From positions 17,881,142 through 17,945,141 of the forward strand of contig CM055606.1 of assembly GCA_029379385.1 (NCBI GenBank): a stretch of DNA of 64,000 nt, read 5' to 3'. The number at the start of each line of letters is the position of its first letter. Within the stretch, counting starts at the first letter, position 1. A model generated the notes under the pieces. That model was not told the DNA's origin and did not search any database. It saw nothing but the letters and a program-made list of their open reading frames with translations. A program made the position numbers and the translations under genes. This document shows positions 36,513-47,691 of this stretch, piece by piece. The stretch comes from Quillaja saponaria (Eukaryota > Streptophyta > Magnoliopsida > Fabales > Quillajaceae).

Positions 36513-38344
36513 TAATTCTTTTACTTCTTGCCCTCCCATTTATGAGATTGTCTTTTACATATCCTTGATGATTATGAGCGTTTCCTTACCATATCACTAG
36601 GTTCCCTGGCCGAGGGATTCAGTATATGAGTTTTTTTGTGGCTATTCAGAGTGACATTATTTTGTATTATTGAGAGACATCCGTCTCTCTTTCGTTATTA
36701 ATAAAGATAGATTCTTTCCAGTGGCTAATACTATCCTCTATCACATCACTTTGAGGTCTTCCTCTGTTCTTTGATTCAAACCAGATCACAAAAAAGCACA
36801 AATGAAATATATGTTCTAAGTAATCTCAAATATTGAATATCACGTTCAGAAAAGCAACAAAGAAGGAATCCATTCTCGTAACTAAGGGCTGACACCCATA
36901 AACCCTATGCTACTTTACCATCCATTGTTAGGTTCGGAGTCAATACTCTTCAGAAAGTGACTCACAACCCTGCTAGTAAAGAGTGCCAAGATACGTGCAA
37001 CTTCAGTGAGCACAAAGTTATGTAACACTCTTCAGTATGACTTTGCTAGCATAAATTTGATGGACTACCAATCTATACACTGGTATCAAATTTGCATTAT
37101 TCAATCAATCGACTAAAGCAAAAACAAGCTATATCCATGTAGAATGTTCATTTGTCATCCTCTCAAATGCCAGTATGGAAATGTCCCAGGATTATCAAAC
37201 CAAACTAGGCTGATCAAGCTTCCACTGCTCATGAAACTAAGCCTTACTCTACCCTTGTTATCCATAAAACAACGAATACAATAGTAGATCATGACAACAA
37301 CCACGTATTAATCAATAATAAGCTACAGTGGAAACAATGACTTGTTCCACACTTCTATCAACAAAAATTAAAAAATAACTTGTTCTGCCAAACTGTAGCA
37401 AGAAACTAAGTGGGCCCTTGGAGGACCATTAGGCCCTAGGTAGCGATAGTCTGTTCCTTTCCTGAAACACAACTCTCCCCACGTGCAAATGGAGTTTAAG
37501 CATATGGTTCAACTGCCGTTCATTAGGATCCCAGTGCAATAAATCTCCCTCATATGACAAATGGAGCAGATGACCAATCAGCCAAGACTCTGTCAAAACT
37601 TGTTTTTTGTTTCACACATAACCGTGAAAATTTTCAGTGCAAGACTATCTTCATTTAAAACCTCAATGTTGTCTGACTTTAAATGATATAGATGTGGATA
37701 GGCAAGTAAATAAATTAAGAAAATCTGAAATGCACATGGATTAGAATTATCACTTTATAAGCTTCAAATTGGGGGAATGGGCCAACAAAAAGCTCATGAG
37801 CAGGTTCTTATTCACAAATTAGCTAAATAAAATTCATGAACTTTGTCCTGTAAGCAGCTTTAGTTGCAATTCACTATCAGTGATAAAAAAACTAGCCTAA
37901 AGCAGTAGCAGTAGAAAAATGCTAGCGTTCTACTGATCCATTATTCTGGACAAATCATTTATTCAAGGATTTGAAAACATATAACTAGTAAATTTGAACC
38001 ACACTTACATTTCTCAAACATAATGAACTTAAACAAAGAAGAATCCCCAATGAACTCAGCATCATACATTTTTATACAGATGGCACTGCAGATTACACAG
38101 ATTTAACTCAATTATACCCTAAAAAAGTACAAGGGAAGGGGCTTCCTTTGCCACTTTTGATTGGTTTAAATTTAAAAATTACTAAAGGAGAAAAGCCAAA
38201 AAAGTTTTTGAAGAAAAGATAACAACTAAAATAAATAAATGATGAATTCACTATTTGAACCTAAACATGAGAATCACCATTGGGTAAAGGATTCTTACAA
38301 ACACCCATGACATACATACAGCAACCATCAAATAGGTGCACACA
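36513..38344. other. Intergenic DNA
   Basis: 3' flanks of two converging genes (AATAAA-like signal at about 36701 for LTPG copy 4). No gene, RNA or clear repeat was seen. Confidence 0.45.
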
Positions 38345-39896
38345 TCAAGAATGTGACCGTGACCGCACAAAATCTTCTAGTCTATCCCACACTTCCAATG
38401 CAGCAGCCCTGTCTTGATGCCGCTTGTTCTTACTTATCTGCAGGCATATTTAAAATTTATATCCAGATCAAGTGGTCCAAGCAGATAAATTAGGGATCCA
38501 AGTGGCAAACACAGTGATATTCAATTTAACAAAGTTACTTAAGCGATCATAATGGAGTGGCTAAGACAGATAAGGAGCTCACCGAGATAATCTTTACATT
38601 CCACTGCTTCACAGTCTTTGCTGACTCCAAACTATCATCTTCAAAGCGCATATAAAACCCAATAACTGCATAAAATTTCAATTCACAACTCCCATCATCC
38701 AAATTGTTCAAAAGTAAAAAGATATTCATTCATTGCAAAGAGAAAACTTTATCATCCATGATATACATCAATCTAGTTTTACCACAACGTAAACTCAGAT
38801 AAGAAAACAAAAGGGGACGGGTAATGCAGAACCAAATATAAACTCAAAAATGGAAAAAAAGAAAAGTGTTTTCCCGCAGCAAATTTCACTTACTTTTATT
38901 AAAAATCTCAACGTGATCCTTGAAAGGCCAATCCTTAAACTGCCACTCCTTCCCCAATACAAAAACAGCCACCACCCGATCCCAGTCTTCTGCCTTTAGT
39001 GCTGAAGGCTTATCCCTCACTTCATAAGCTGTCACCACTCTATCCCTACTGAGCTTCTTCTGCACCGTCACACAATCTGGCCTGGCACCCTTCATCTGCT
39101 TGGCCTTCACATCAGTAGGTATGTAAACACCATCCTCCAAAAACTCCTTCACATTATAAATAGTAAGCAGCGTCTGAAATGCACTGGGGACTAAAATTAT
39201 CGGCACCCCTTCTCCTATCTTACTCCCCTTCAAGTGCATTTTCGGTTTCGGAGTCGCATCATAACCCATCTCATCTCCAAACCCTAAACCCCTTTCGTCC
39301 GCCCCCATTAACCGACTCTCAGCAACAAGCCTATCCAGCCTGTCCTTTCTCTGCTGCGATTCATTTCTTTGCCTTTCCTCTTCGCGCTTCGTTGCAGCTA
39401 CCATAACACTGTAAAAATCCCTATTCTTACATTCCAACAACGACTCACGGTCCTTCAATGGTCTCTCAATTGCCCTAATCATCGACATAAAATCCAATTT
39501 ATTATCTTCTGCCTGATCCACAACGGGGATGGGGATGTCTGTAGAAACACGATTAGCTACAAAGGCAGGCTCTTCAGGCCGGTACTCGATAGAATCAGTC
39601 GATGAAAGCCTTCCATGGAGGTACTCAATGAGGGGTTTACGATCGGGGAAGGTAACGGAGGGGATACCTAGTGCGACAGTGTTTTGAATGTAGTCAGTGT
39701 GCTTCAAATGGTGGTTCTTGATGTAATGAACTAGGGTTTCGAGTGTATAGCGATTGCCCTTTGTCGAACGGTAGGCGGTCTCGACGGAGCAAGGGAAGGA
39801 GTAGTCATCTCCGAACCGGAACTCACCGTTGAGCCGAACAATCTTTTCAAGCTCGCCTCTAATGGTGCAATCCCTGAGAGCAGAAAGGGGATCCAT
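38345..39896 (-). CDS. CDC73: CDC73/parafibromin subunit of the Paf1 complex
   Basis: Nuclear Paf1-complex subunit that couples RNA polymerase II elongation to histone modification; the Arabidopsis protein (PHP/CDC73) supports FLC expression. Minus-strand exons 38894-39896, 38583-38665 and 38345-38437 join to 392 residues. The N-terminus MDPLSALRDCTIRGELEKIV, DYSFPCSVETAYRSTKGNRY and TLETLVHYIKNHH are typical of plant CDC73; the C-terminal Ras-like CDC73 domain (about residues 235-390) contains GVPIILVPSAFQTLLTIYNV, FLEDGVYIPTDVK and GKEWQFKDWPFKDHVEIFNK. The long first exon and two short last exons look normal. The ATG at 39896 was chosen over read-through sequence upstream. Confidence 0.95.
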
Positions 39897-41619
39897 TGTG
39901 ATTAGTATGCCTCCGTATCTTGTCAAATTGGCTGATTTATAAAAATATTTTCAATTTTTATTCAAAACAAATATTTCTAAATATTTTACTTGCTCAAGAA
40001 CTAACCAAGATTTTTGTCATAAATAAAAATTAGTGGACAATGAAAAGACCTTAAAGTGTAAAGAGAATAATTAAGGTTTGCAACCTATAACTAAGTATAA
40101 CAAAATATTAAAAAAAAAAAAAATCAACATATCACAACAAAATCTAATTGTTTAAATAACATTACATGTATAATAATATCTCAAAGTTAAAATTCAAATA
40201 TAAAATTTTATAAATCATAATAACATAATAAATAAGTTAAATGAGTTAATATGCAAATCCTATGAGCGGGTTTATTTATATTATTTTATTTATTAAATTT
40301 ACTCGAATTATTTTTTAGGCTCAAATCAGCATGACACGATACATAAATTTTATATTAAAATCATGTTGATTTATTTATTTTTTTAAAACTCATTTGCTCG
40401 ACACTAATCCTCTAATTTTGTGTCGTGTTAGAAGTTACTATCTTTATTTTTTACATTTGAGAATTATCCATGAGTTTGGCATGCACCAACTAAATAGATC
40501 CATACATTAATAGCCTATCTTGATGGAGATAGCTTTTATGGAAGGAAAAAAAAAAGGGTACCTTGGTTAGAGATTTTTTTTTTAAGGTTGAGAAAGAGGA
40601 AATACCAGAAACATGTACCTCACCAAATTTAAAAGTTCACTTTTTGATTTTTCTAAATTTAAAGGATTTTGAGGAAAAAAGATAAAATATATTACAATTT
40701 TTACTTATGGTGACAAATATACATATCATTTTTATTAAAAATCTACTGATACCCAAATAAAATATTTTAGATTGGCATCATCCCTAAGAAAAGGACCATA
40801 ACTGAAATTCCTTAGAGGCCCTAATCCAGTCCAATTATCACTCCAAAACCTAGTAGAATTGTCATTTCTGACAAAGAAGACACAAGGCTTTTCCAAATGA
40901 TGGACCCTTTCTTAGGTTTCTTGACAACCTCATGCAATTGTCCTCTCCTAATGCACTTGGCTCTGATGATCCTGCCCCCAGTACCATGTTCCCCCTTTTA
41001 ACAAACTCCCAGTTGAGTTTAGCAAGCAGAGTGAGTTTTCTCAGCCTAGCTTTCCTAAGACCCATGACCCAATAATTCTTAGGTTCAATCACTTTATCAC
41101 GAATTTCTTTAGAAAGTTCATTAAAATTCTGCACTATCACTACTCAAAGCTTAATTTTTATGCTGTCTTATAAGTTTATGAAGACTGCTTTCATCAAACA
41201 TGGCAGATTAAGAATATCATAACAGGGTGATAAAATATTTGAGTTTTACATTGACAAATGTTAAACTTCTTCTTACTTACGTTATGTTGCAGTTTAGAAT
41301 TAGAGAGGGTTTGCCTTTCTTAAAGCAATTTTTCTTGCTAATGATTTACATTGAAATACATTGTCATCCTTTATATATATGTATAATATAAATGCACCAA
41401 GGATTTGATCCAGTTGTAATGCAAACCAAACCAGAACGCAAAATTTCGACTTCAATATTTGTGTTCTGGCATTATGTCGAGCAGAAGATATGCATTGCTG
41501 TAATGACTATCACAACACTGTCCAAAACCATATCTGATTTCTGTGTTTGTATAGATGTTCTATTTATAAAAATACAATCTTCAAACAGAAGTAGCTAACA
41601 AATTGCAATAAACATAAAA
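39897..41619. other. Intergenic DNA with retroelement fragment
   Basis: AT-rich. A segment at 40260-40440 contains phrases (GTGTCGTGTTAG, ..AGCATGACACGATA) seen in decayed plant repeats. It holds the LINE fragment at 40745-41145. From about 41500 the sequence belongs to the duplicated GNAT unit. Confidence 0.45.
40745..41145 (-). mobile_element. LINE-type retrotransposon fragment (reverse transcriptase C-terminal region)
   Basis: A 92-codon minus-strand frame contains KARLRKLTLLAKLNWEFVKRG followed by a Gly/Ser-containing stretch and FGKALCLLCQK. This matches in pattern the region after the reverse transcriptase core of plant L1-type elements (..ALLAKLNWR.., ..IWKGL..). It is severely truncated, with no other element parts nearby. 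Confidence 0.6.
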
Positions 41620-42177
41620 CTAAGTTTTGGGATCAGTGGAAAGAAGACTAAACATGACCATATCTCTAGTTTTCCCCTTCAAAAGGAAATACTTCCTCAA
41701 AACACCTTCCTTTTTGAACCCAGCCTTTTCCAACACCCTTTGAGATCCTACATTTTCTACATCAACTAGAGCTTCAAGCCTCTCCAAGGTTGGCCATTCA
41801 ACAAAAATGTTCTTAGCCACTAGTTTCACAGCCTGTGTAGCAATCCCTTTACCCCAATACTTAGAGCCCAGAACATATCCAAGTTCACCCCTACATATAT
41901 CACTGCCAGAATTTGCAGTAACAGAAATTGCCCCAATTGGCTTGTTCTCAAGGCAAATTGCCCTGAACCATGGATGAGGGATTGCCTTATCTTTGATGAA
42001 GTTTAAGCCTTCTTCTTTGCTGGTGTAAGGTTCCCAAGTGCAAAAACGGGTCACTTTCTCATCAGTAGCCCATACCATGAAATCATCAATATCAGAAAGA
42101 CCCAATGGTTGAAGGGAAATCTTGGTTAATTGAAAACTCACTTCTGTAGCATCTGATTTGGAAAAATCTCCTTCCAT
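41620..42177 (-). CDS. GNAT acetyltransferase, RimJ/RimL type (gene A1)
   Basis: Single-exon 185-residue protein of the GNAT acetyltransferase_3 (RimJ/RimL-like) group, which moves acetyl from acetyl-CoA to an amine; the substrate is unknown. After a 20-residue leader come ISLQPLGLSDIDDFMVWATD, TRFCTWEPYTSKEEGLNFI, the acetyl-CoA loop region GYVLGSKYWGKGIATQAVKL and ENVGSQRVLEKAGFKKEGVL. It is nearly identical to A2 at 44964. It diverges from gene B1, with 1.0 kb between them. Confidence 0.9.
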   Translation of the reverse strand: MEGDFSKSDATEVSFQLTKISLQPLGLSDIDDFMVWATDEKVTRFCTWEPYTSKEEGLNFIKDKAIPHPWFRAICLENKPIGAISVTANSGSDICRGELGYVLGSKYWGKGIATQAVKLVAKNIFVEWPTLERLEALVDVENVGSQRVLEKAGFKKEGVLRKYFLLKGKTRDMVMFSLLSTDPKT

Positions 42178-43209
42178 TTGTTTTTTTGCACTATGCTTTG
42201 GTAGAATCTGTAAGAGAGCTGCTAGTATGAGGAAAGAGCTAGATATTATGTGCCTTTTTATTGTGGACTTACAAAGAGACCCACAAGAAATTGCCTGGAA
42301 ATAATTAGTGGGTGGTCCTTGGAGTGGGGAGCAAGTAGCTAGTGGGACATTTTATACTTTAATTGCCGCCTTGGTTGACCAGTGACTACTAACTGCCAAG
42401 ACCTCCCTTGCAGATGAAAACTTGAAATAAAATATCAAATTGCCTCTTCTGAGCAAACTCACAAGTCCCATGCTGAAAGAGACTTGAGTCACCATTTTTG
42501 CTCTAATAAATTCAACCAGCTTCGCTTGATCAAAATTATGGAGCCTTGCGGCGAGCACATAGAGAACTATTCTTTTGCCTTTTACTAAAGAATACCGTGT
42601 GTTCGTTGCTAAATCGTCGCTAAGGGTCCTCCTTAAGTGGAGGTCCTTACAATTCTAGTTAAATGTTTGGACTGAAGTTTGAAATTTTATTAACAAATTA
42701 TACTTGCCAATTATTTATATTAGTTATATATACATTTCATGCACATGCGCTAAATAAATATAATTTTAAATATAAAATGATCTTTTTAAATTTTTTTAAG
42801 TTCAAAATAAGAGTTAGTGTAAGTTAAATAAATATATATTTTAAATATAAAATGATTCTTTGAAGTTTTTCAAGTTTAAACAAGATAAATATATTTTTTT
42901 AATATAAAATGTTTAAAATAAATATTTTTTTAAAATATAAAATGATATTTCTAAGTTTTTAAAGTTCAAAATAAATAAATAAATAATTTTAAATATAAAA
43001 TGATTCTTTAAATTTTTTTTTAAAATTTAAAATAAGGTAAATTATTTTATAAATATAAATGATTCTTTAAAAAATTTTAATTTTAAAACAAGGGTTAGTA
43101 CGTGAGTGGTATGTGAATAATTTTTAAGAATTTAAATTCTTAGGAGACCAGTGTTCTCCCTCTTTTATGGTAGTATAAATATAAATTATAATAATAACAA
43201 CTGAGTTCC
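42178..43209. other. Divergent intergenic region A1/B1
   Basis: The A1 promoter and the DNA upstream of B1. A block at about 42497-42600 (..TTTTACTAAAGAATACCGTGTG) is conserved at 45842-45960 in the second cassette. The B1 side is filled by an AT-rich tandem array that the second cassette lacks. Confidence 0.55.
42750..43110. repeat. AT-rich tandem array, units of about 70 bp
   Basis: The string AAATATAAAATGAT followed by TCTTT or TTCTTTAAATTTTT recurs at about 42770, 42847, 42937, 43000 and 43060, with GTTCAAAATAA in most units. The array ends about 100 bp before the B1 reading frame. Confidence 0.75.
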
Positions 43210-43725
43210 GTGGAAATCACACTCCGGCCTTTAAAAATTTCAGATGTGGATGACTTCTTGGAGTATGCAGGCGATGCAAACGTCACTAGATTCACCAGAT
43301 GGAGTGGTTTCACCTCAAAGGAAGAAGCAGTTTCATGCATCAAGGAGTTTTGCATTCCTCACCCTTTTTGTAGATCCATATGCATCAATGACCATTCAAT
43401 TGGATTCCTCATGATCACGCCGCAATCCGGCGATGGTAAGTGCGGGGCTATTCTTGGGTATGCATTAGCTGCAGCGTATTGGGGACAGGGGATAGTACCA
43501 AGAGCATTGAGAATGGCCATCTCTGAGGGTTTCAAAGAATTCCCTCATGTTGTTAGATTGGAAGCTGTTATTGAGGTTGAGAATAAAGCCTCCCAGAAAG
43601 TCTTGGACAAAATTGGATTCTACAAAGAGCGGATTTTGAGGAAATATACCTTTAATAAAGGTCAAGTTAAGGATTTGGTTATGTATAGTCTTCTATCCAC
43701 CGATCCAATTTGCCTTGACTCTTGA
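43210..43725 (+). CDS. GNAT acetyltransferase (gene B1), initiation ATG replaced by GTG
   Basis: A 172-codon frame (43210-43725 including stop) that matches B2 along its whole length: ITLRPLKISDVDDFLEYAGD, GYALAAAYWGQGIVPRALRM, NKASQKVLDKIGFYKERIL and a C-terminus ..YSLLSTDPICLDS. The body is intact with no internal stop. At the position of the B2 start (..TTTCATGGAAATC) this copy has ..TTCCGTGGAAATC, so the ATG is a GTG. There is a stop (TAA, 43195) five codons upstream and no alternative ATG until codon 68, which would remove half of the fold. It is therefore a very recent pseudogene, a gene using a non-AUG start, or one with an extra 5' exon. Confidence 0.65.
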   Translation: MEITLRPLKISDVDDFLEYAGDANVTRFTRWSGFTSKEEAVSCIKEFCIPHPFCRSICINDHSIGFLMITPQSGDGKCGAILGYALAAAYWGQGIVPRALRMAISEGFKEFPHVVRLEAVIEVENKASQKVLDKIGFYKERILRKYTFNKGQVKDLVMYSLLSTDPICLDS

Positions 43726-44230
43726 ACACTTCCTTTTCACTCTGATTTGCAGAGCAACTGATTGTTTGCCATTGATACATGAATGTGTTTACTATAGTTG
43801 TTCTTTCAATTTGATCAGATAATTACTGTATGAGTGATTCATCAAGGAAACATCTGTGTGTCCTCTAGTAAGAGGTTATACAACTTGATTTACGGTATTT
43901 CTAATTGATATAACTCTGTCTCTTGCACAAAATTGTTCACTAGTCAAGGTTATGCAACTTGCAGGCTGCCGCTTAGAAAAAGAAATGGGTATAGCCCCCA
44001 TTTTACTAGACAGGTTCATTGCACCCAACTCAATTGGTTTTTCACTTTAATTTGTAGTGGAAAAATGTGAGGTTTTTTTTTTTTATTATTTTATTTTATA
44101 AAAGAGCCAGCCAAACATTAGGCTATGATAAAGTCATTTTCATATTTGATCCACTCAGATGCTTGTTTGTTGAAGTTGAGCCTGCTGCAAGAATCTCAGA
44201 ATTTCCAATCCATAAATTTGACCTGCTTCA
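43726..44230. other. Intergenic DNA between B1 and C1
   Basis: Homologous to 46811-47175 of the second cassette (shared TAACTCTGTCTC(T/C)TGCACAAAATTG and CAGGTTCATTGCACCCAAC). No gene was seen. Confidence 0.6.
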
Positions 44231-44704
44231 ATGGATCCATCAAGACCTTCTCTTCGCCCATTCAAGCTTTCTAATGTTAATGGCTTCATGAAATGGGCTA
44301 GTGAGGATAGACTTGCTCACTATTTAAGATGGAATTCCATGACATCTAGGAAGGAAGCTTTGACATATCTGGAGAAGGTTGCCAATATGTTTGGATGATA
44401 GTTCGAAAGGTTATGTTTCGGTTAAACCAGAATAGGGTGATAACCAGTGTAGGGTGCATGTTAATTCCGTGGTTGCTGAGCACTGGGGGCAAGGATAGTC
44501 ACAGAGGCAATAAGAATGGCCATCCCTAGGGTATTTGAGCAATTTCCTACATTGCTGAGACTTGAGGTTTTGATAGAGGCAGAGAATAAAGGGTCTCAAA
44601 GGGTACTAGAAAAAGTTGGATTTGTAAAGGAAGTATGAGTATTGTACAGGTGAAATTGGAACATGTTCATGTACAGCTTCTTATTGACAGATATGGTTAT
44701 GTGA
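44231..44704 (+). pseudogene. GNAT acetyltransferase pseudogene (gene C1)
   Basis: Decayed copy of C2 at 47176. The start (ATGGATCCATCAAGACC..) and the first 50 codons align (SLRPFKLSNVNGFMKWASED). About 30 bp is then lost after AAGGTTGCC (near 44382), removing the IPHPWRQSI segment and shifting the frame. Further lesions include a TAG in ..CCAGAATAGGG (44428-44437), loss of a G at GGGCAAG(G)GATAG near 44493 and a gap near 44630. Homology continues to the stop at 44702-44704. Confidence 0.9.
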
Positions 44705-44963
44705 TTCATGACAAAGATATTAGGAACTGAAAAAGAAGCACACTGTCTTCATCGTCAAAAACAAATGTTGCTTCATGTGTGGTTCAATTATGAACTAAAC
44801 ATTTTTCCATTTTGTCAATGTCGAAAGGAGATTTTGTATAATTAATGACTATCCCAACACTATGCACAAAACCATGTCTCATTTCTGTGTTTGTATATAT
44901 TTTGTATTTTTAAAAAAACCAGCGTCAAACAGAAGTAGCTAATAAATTGCAATTAACATAAAA

Positions 44964-45521
44964 CTAAGTTTGTGGATCAGTGGAAAGAAGACTAAACATG
45001 ACCATATCTCTAGTTTTCCCCTTCAAAAGGAAATACTTCCTCAAAACAGCCTCCTTTTTGAACCCAGCCTTTTCCAACACCCTTTGAGATCCTACATTTT
45101 CTACATCAACTAAAGCTTCTAGCCTCTCCAAGTGTGGCCATTCAACAAAAATGTTCTTAGTCACTAGTTTCACAGCCTGTGTAGCAATCCCTTTACCCCA
45201 ATACTTAGAACCTAGAACATATCCAAGGTCACCTCTGCATATATCACTGCCAGAATTTGCTGCAACAGAAATGGCCCCAATTGGCTTTTTCTCAAGGCAA
45301 ATTACCTTGAACCATGGATGAGGGATTACCTTATCTTTGATGAAGTTTAAGCCTTCTTCTTTGCTGGTGTAAGGTTCCCAAGTGCAAAAACGGGTCACTT
45401 TCTCATCAGTAGCCCACACCATGAAATCATCAATATCAGAAAGACCCAATGGCTGAAGGGAAATCTTGGTTATTTCAACACTCAATTCTTTAGCATCTGA
45501 TCTGGAAGAATCTCCTTCCAT
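44964..45521 (-). CDS. GNAT acetyltransferase, RimJ/RimL type (gene A2)
   Basis: Single-exon 185-residue paralogue of A1, with an intact frame and the same motifs (ISLQPLGLSDIDDFMVWATD, GYVLGSKYWGKGIATQAVKL, GSQRVLEKAGFKKEAVLRKY). Most differences from A1 are in the first 20 residues. It diverges from B2, with 773 bp between start codons. The substrate is unknown. Confidence 0.9.
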   Translation of the reverse strand: MEGDSSRSDAKELSVEITKISLQPLGLSDIDDFMVWATDEKVTRFCTWEPYTSKEEGLNFIKDKVIPHPWFKVICLEKKPIGAISVAANSGSDICRGDLGYVLGSKYWGKGIATQAVKLVTKNIFVEWPHLERLEALVDVENVGSQRVLEKAGFKKEAVLRKYFLLKGKTRDMVMFSLLSTDPQT

Positions 45522-46294
45522 TTGTTTTTTGCACTATGCTTTGGTAGAATCTGTAAGAGAAAGCTGCTAGTATGAGGAAGGAACTTCAAATTATGCTCCT
45601 TTTTTATTTTGGACTTGTTAGAGACCCACAAGAAATTGCCTGCAAATAATTTACTGAAAAATGAAACTGCCTGGAAATAATGAATGCTTGCCTTGGACAT
45701 TTATGCTTCTAGCTATTACTTGCCGCCTTGGTTGACCAGTGATTTCTAAAACCTACCTTTGCATTTGAAGTCAAATACCAAATTGCCCCTGGAGAGCAAA
45801 CTCACAAGTCCCACATTGAAAGAAAGAGACTGGGGTCACCATTTTTGCTCTAATAAATTGAACCAGCTTAGTTTGATATATTTTACGGAGCCGTGCGATG
45901 AGCACATAGCGAACTATTCTTTCGCCTTTTACTAAAGAATACCGTGTGCTCGTCGCTAAAAGCGGCATACGCCAATTTTTGGAGGGTCTTCTTAATTGAA
46001 GATCCCAGCAATTATAGTTAAAAGTTTCTGCTGCTTGAGGTTGCAATTTCGGAGATTTAATTGTTTTGCATTTGTCTAATTGAAACACCGGAACTGACAA
46101 ATTAGAATGCTTGTTTTGGATACTTTTGACTCGTCTAATAATATAAACCAGCAGCACTTTTGACTCGTCTAATAATATAACCAGCAGCACTTTTGACTCG
46201 TCTAATAATATAACCAGCAGCCAGTTGGTAGTTGATATTTGATAATTGATAACATCATTGGTCAGTTCCAAGGAAAACACTTGAGGTGAGTTTC
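45522..46294. other. Divergent intergenic region A2/B2
   Basis: Contains the block shared with 42497-42600 and a 33-bp minisatellite next to B2. The 169-codon minus-strand frame at 45771-46280 arises mainly from this repeat and has no family features. Confidence 0.55.
46123..46222. repeat. Three-copy minisatellite of 33-34 bp
   Basis: CTTTTGACTCGTCTAATAAT followed by ATAA(A)CCAGCAGCA starts at 46123, 46157 and 46190. The array ends about 70 bp before the B2 ATG, so it lies in the B2 promoter or 5' leader. Confidence 0.92.
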
Positions 46295-46810
46295 ATGGAA
46301 ATCACACTCCGGCCATATAAAATATCAGATGTGGATGACTTCTTGAAGTACGCTGGCAATGAAAACGTTACCAGATTCACCCGTTGGAACACCTGCACTT
46401 CAAAGGAAGAAGCACTTTCATACATCAAGGAGTTTTGTATTCCTCACCCTTATTGTCGGTCCATATGCATTCATGACAGTTCAATTGGATTCCTTATGAT
46501 CATACCACAATCCGGTGACAACAAGTGCCGGGCTATTCTTGGGTATGCATTAGCTGCAGAGTATTGGGGACAGGGGATAGTACCAAGAGCATTGAGAATG
46601 GCCATCTCTGAGGGTTTCAAAGAATTCCCTCATGTTGTTAGATTGGAAGCTACTGTCGTGGTTGAGAATAAAGCCTCTCAGAGAGTCTTGGACAAACTTG
46701 GATTCCACAAAGAAGGGATTTTGAGGAAATATACCTTTAATAAAGGTCAAGTTAAGGATTTGGTTATGTATAGTCTTCTATCCACTGATCCAATTCTCCC
46801 TAACTCTTAA
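46295..46810 (+). CDS. GNAT acetyltransferase (gene B2)
   Basis: Single-exon 171-residue GNAT protein. The ATG at 46295 (TTTCATGGAA) is the natural start; the frame upstream has no earlier ATG. Motifs: ITLRPYKISDVDDFLKYAGN, SIGFLMIIPQSGDNKCRAIL, acetyl-CoA loop EYWGQGIVPRALRMAI, NKASQRVLDKLGFHKEGIL. It is the intact counterpart of B1. The group resembles the tandem Arabidopsis At2g32020/At2g32030 and At3g22560 genes. Confidence 0.9.
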   Translation: MEITLRPYKISDVDDFLKYAGNENVTRFTRWNTCTSKEEALSYIKEFCIPHPYCRSICIHDSSIGFLMIIPQSGDNKCRAILGYALAAEYWGQGIVPRALRMAISEGFKEFPHVVRLEATVVVENKASQRVLDKLGFHKEGILRKYTFNKGQVKDLVMYSLLSTDPILPNS

Positions 46811-47175
46811 GCGATAGTTCAGGTTTGCAATTGGTTTAGAAAACATTTTAATGCACCAAGGATTTTGCTCTTATACAACTTGGTTTACTTATTCCTAATT
46901 GCTATAACTCTGTCTCCTGCACAAAATTGTCCACTAGTCAAGCTTATTGGGAAAGGGCATGGCCCCATTTACAAGGCAGGTTCATTGCACCCAACCCTCT
47001 TTCTGGGTCAGGTTCTTGACCATAGCTGCCATAATCATAATTATTGATTTTGAACTTTTAGAAAATTGTTTTTTTAAGTTTATAAAAGACCCAATACAAA
47101 CATTAGGGAACTTGTTCAAATTGAGCCTTATGCAAAAATCTCAGAATTTCCAATCCATAATTTTGACCTGCTTCA
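46811..47175. other. Intergenic DNA between B2 and C2
   Basis: Homologous to the B1/C1 spacer. No gene was seen. Confidence 0.55.
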
Positions 47176-47691
47176 ATGGATTCATCAAGAGTTTCTCTTC
47201 GCCCATTCAAGCTTTCTGATGTTGATGACTTCCTGAAATGGGCTAGTGATGATAGAGTTACTCGCTATTTAAGATGGAATTCCGTGACATCTAGGGAGGA
47301 AGCTTGGACATATCTTGACAAGGTTGCTATACCACATCCATGGCGTCAATCTATATGTCTGGATGATTGTTCGATTGGATATGTTTCAGTTAAACCAGAA
47401 TCCGGTGATAGCCGGTGTAAGGCGCATGTTAGCTATGCCGTGGGTGCTGGGCACTGGGGGCAAGGGATAGCCACCGAGGCATTAAGAATGGCCATCCCTA
47501 GAGTGTTTGATCAATTTCCTGAATTGCTGAGACTTGAGGCTTTGGTAGAGGTAGAGAATAAAGGGTCTCAAAGGGTACTAGAAAAAGTTGGGTTTGTAAA
47601 GGAAGGGCTGTTAAGGAAATATGGGTATTGCAAAGGTGAAATTAGGGACATGTTCATCTACAGCTTCTTATTGGGAGATATGGTTTTGTGA
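47176..47691 (+). CDS. GNAT acetyltransferase (gene C2)
   Basis: Single-exon 171-residue GNAT protein starting MDSSRVSLRPFKLSDVDDFL. Motifs: TRYLRWNSVTSREEAWTYL, IPHPWRQSICLDDCSIGYVS, acetyl-CoA loop GHWGQGIATEALRMAI, NKGSQRVLEKVGFVKEGLL. It is the intact counterpart of the C1 pseudogene and related to B2 through the same fold. It is the last gene of the second cassette. Confidence 0.9.
   Translation: MDSSRVSLRPFKLSDVDDFLKWASDDRVTRYLRWNSVTSREEAWTYLDKVAIPHPWRQSICLDDCSIGYVSVKPESGDSRCKAHVSYAVGAGHWGQGIATEALRMAIPRVFDQFPELLRLEALVEVENKGSQRVLEKVGFVKEGLLRKYGYCKGEIRDMFIYSFLLGDMVL

Noticed and set aside
43465..43665. Minus-strand frames inside the GNAT B genes (also at 46550-46750)
   Set aside because: Present in both copies only because the genes are duplicated; antisense shadows of the acetyltransferase frame.
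45771..46280. 169-codon minus-strand frame with LLVILLDESKVLLVILLDES repeats
   Set aside because: Produced by the 33-bp minisatellite and spacer DNA between A2 and B2; no homologue recognised.
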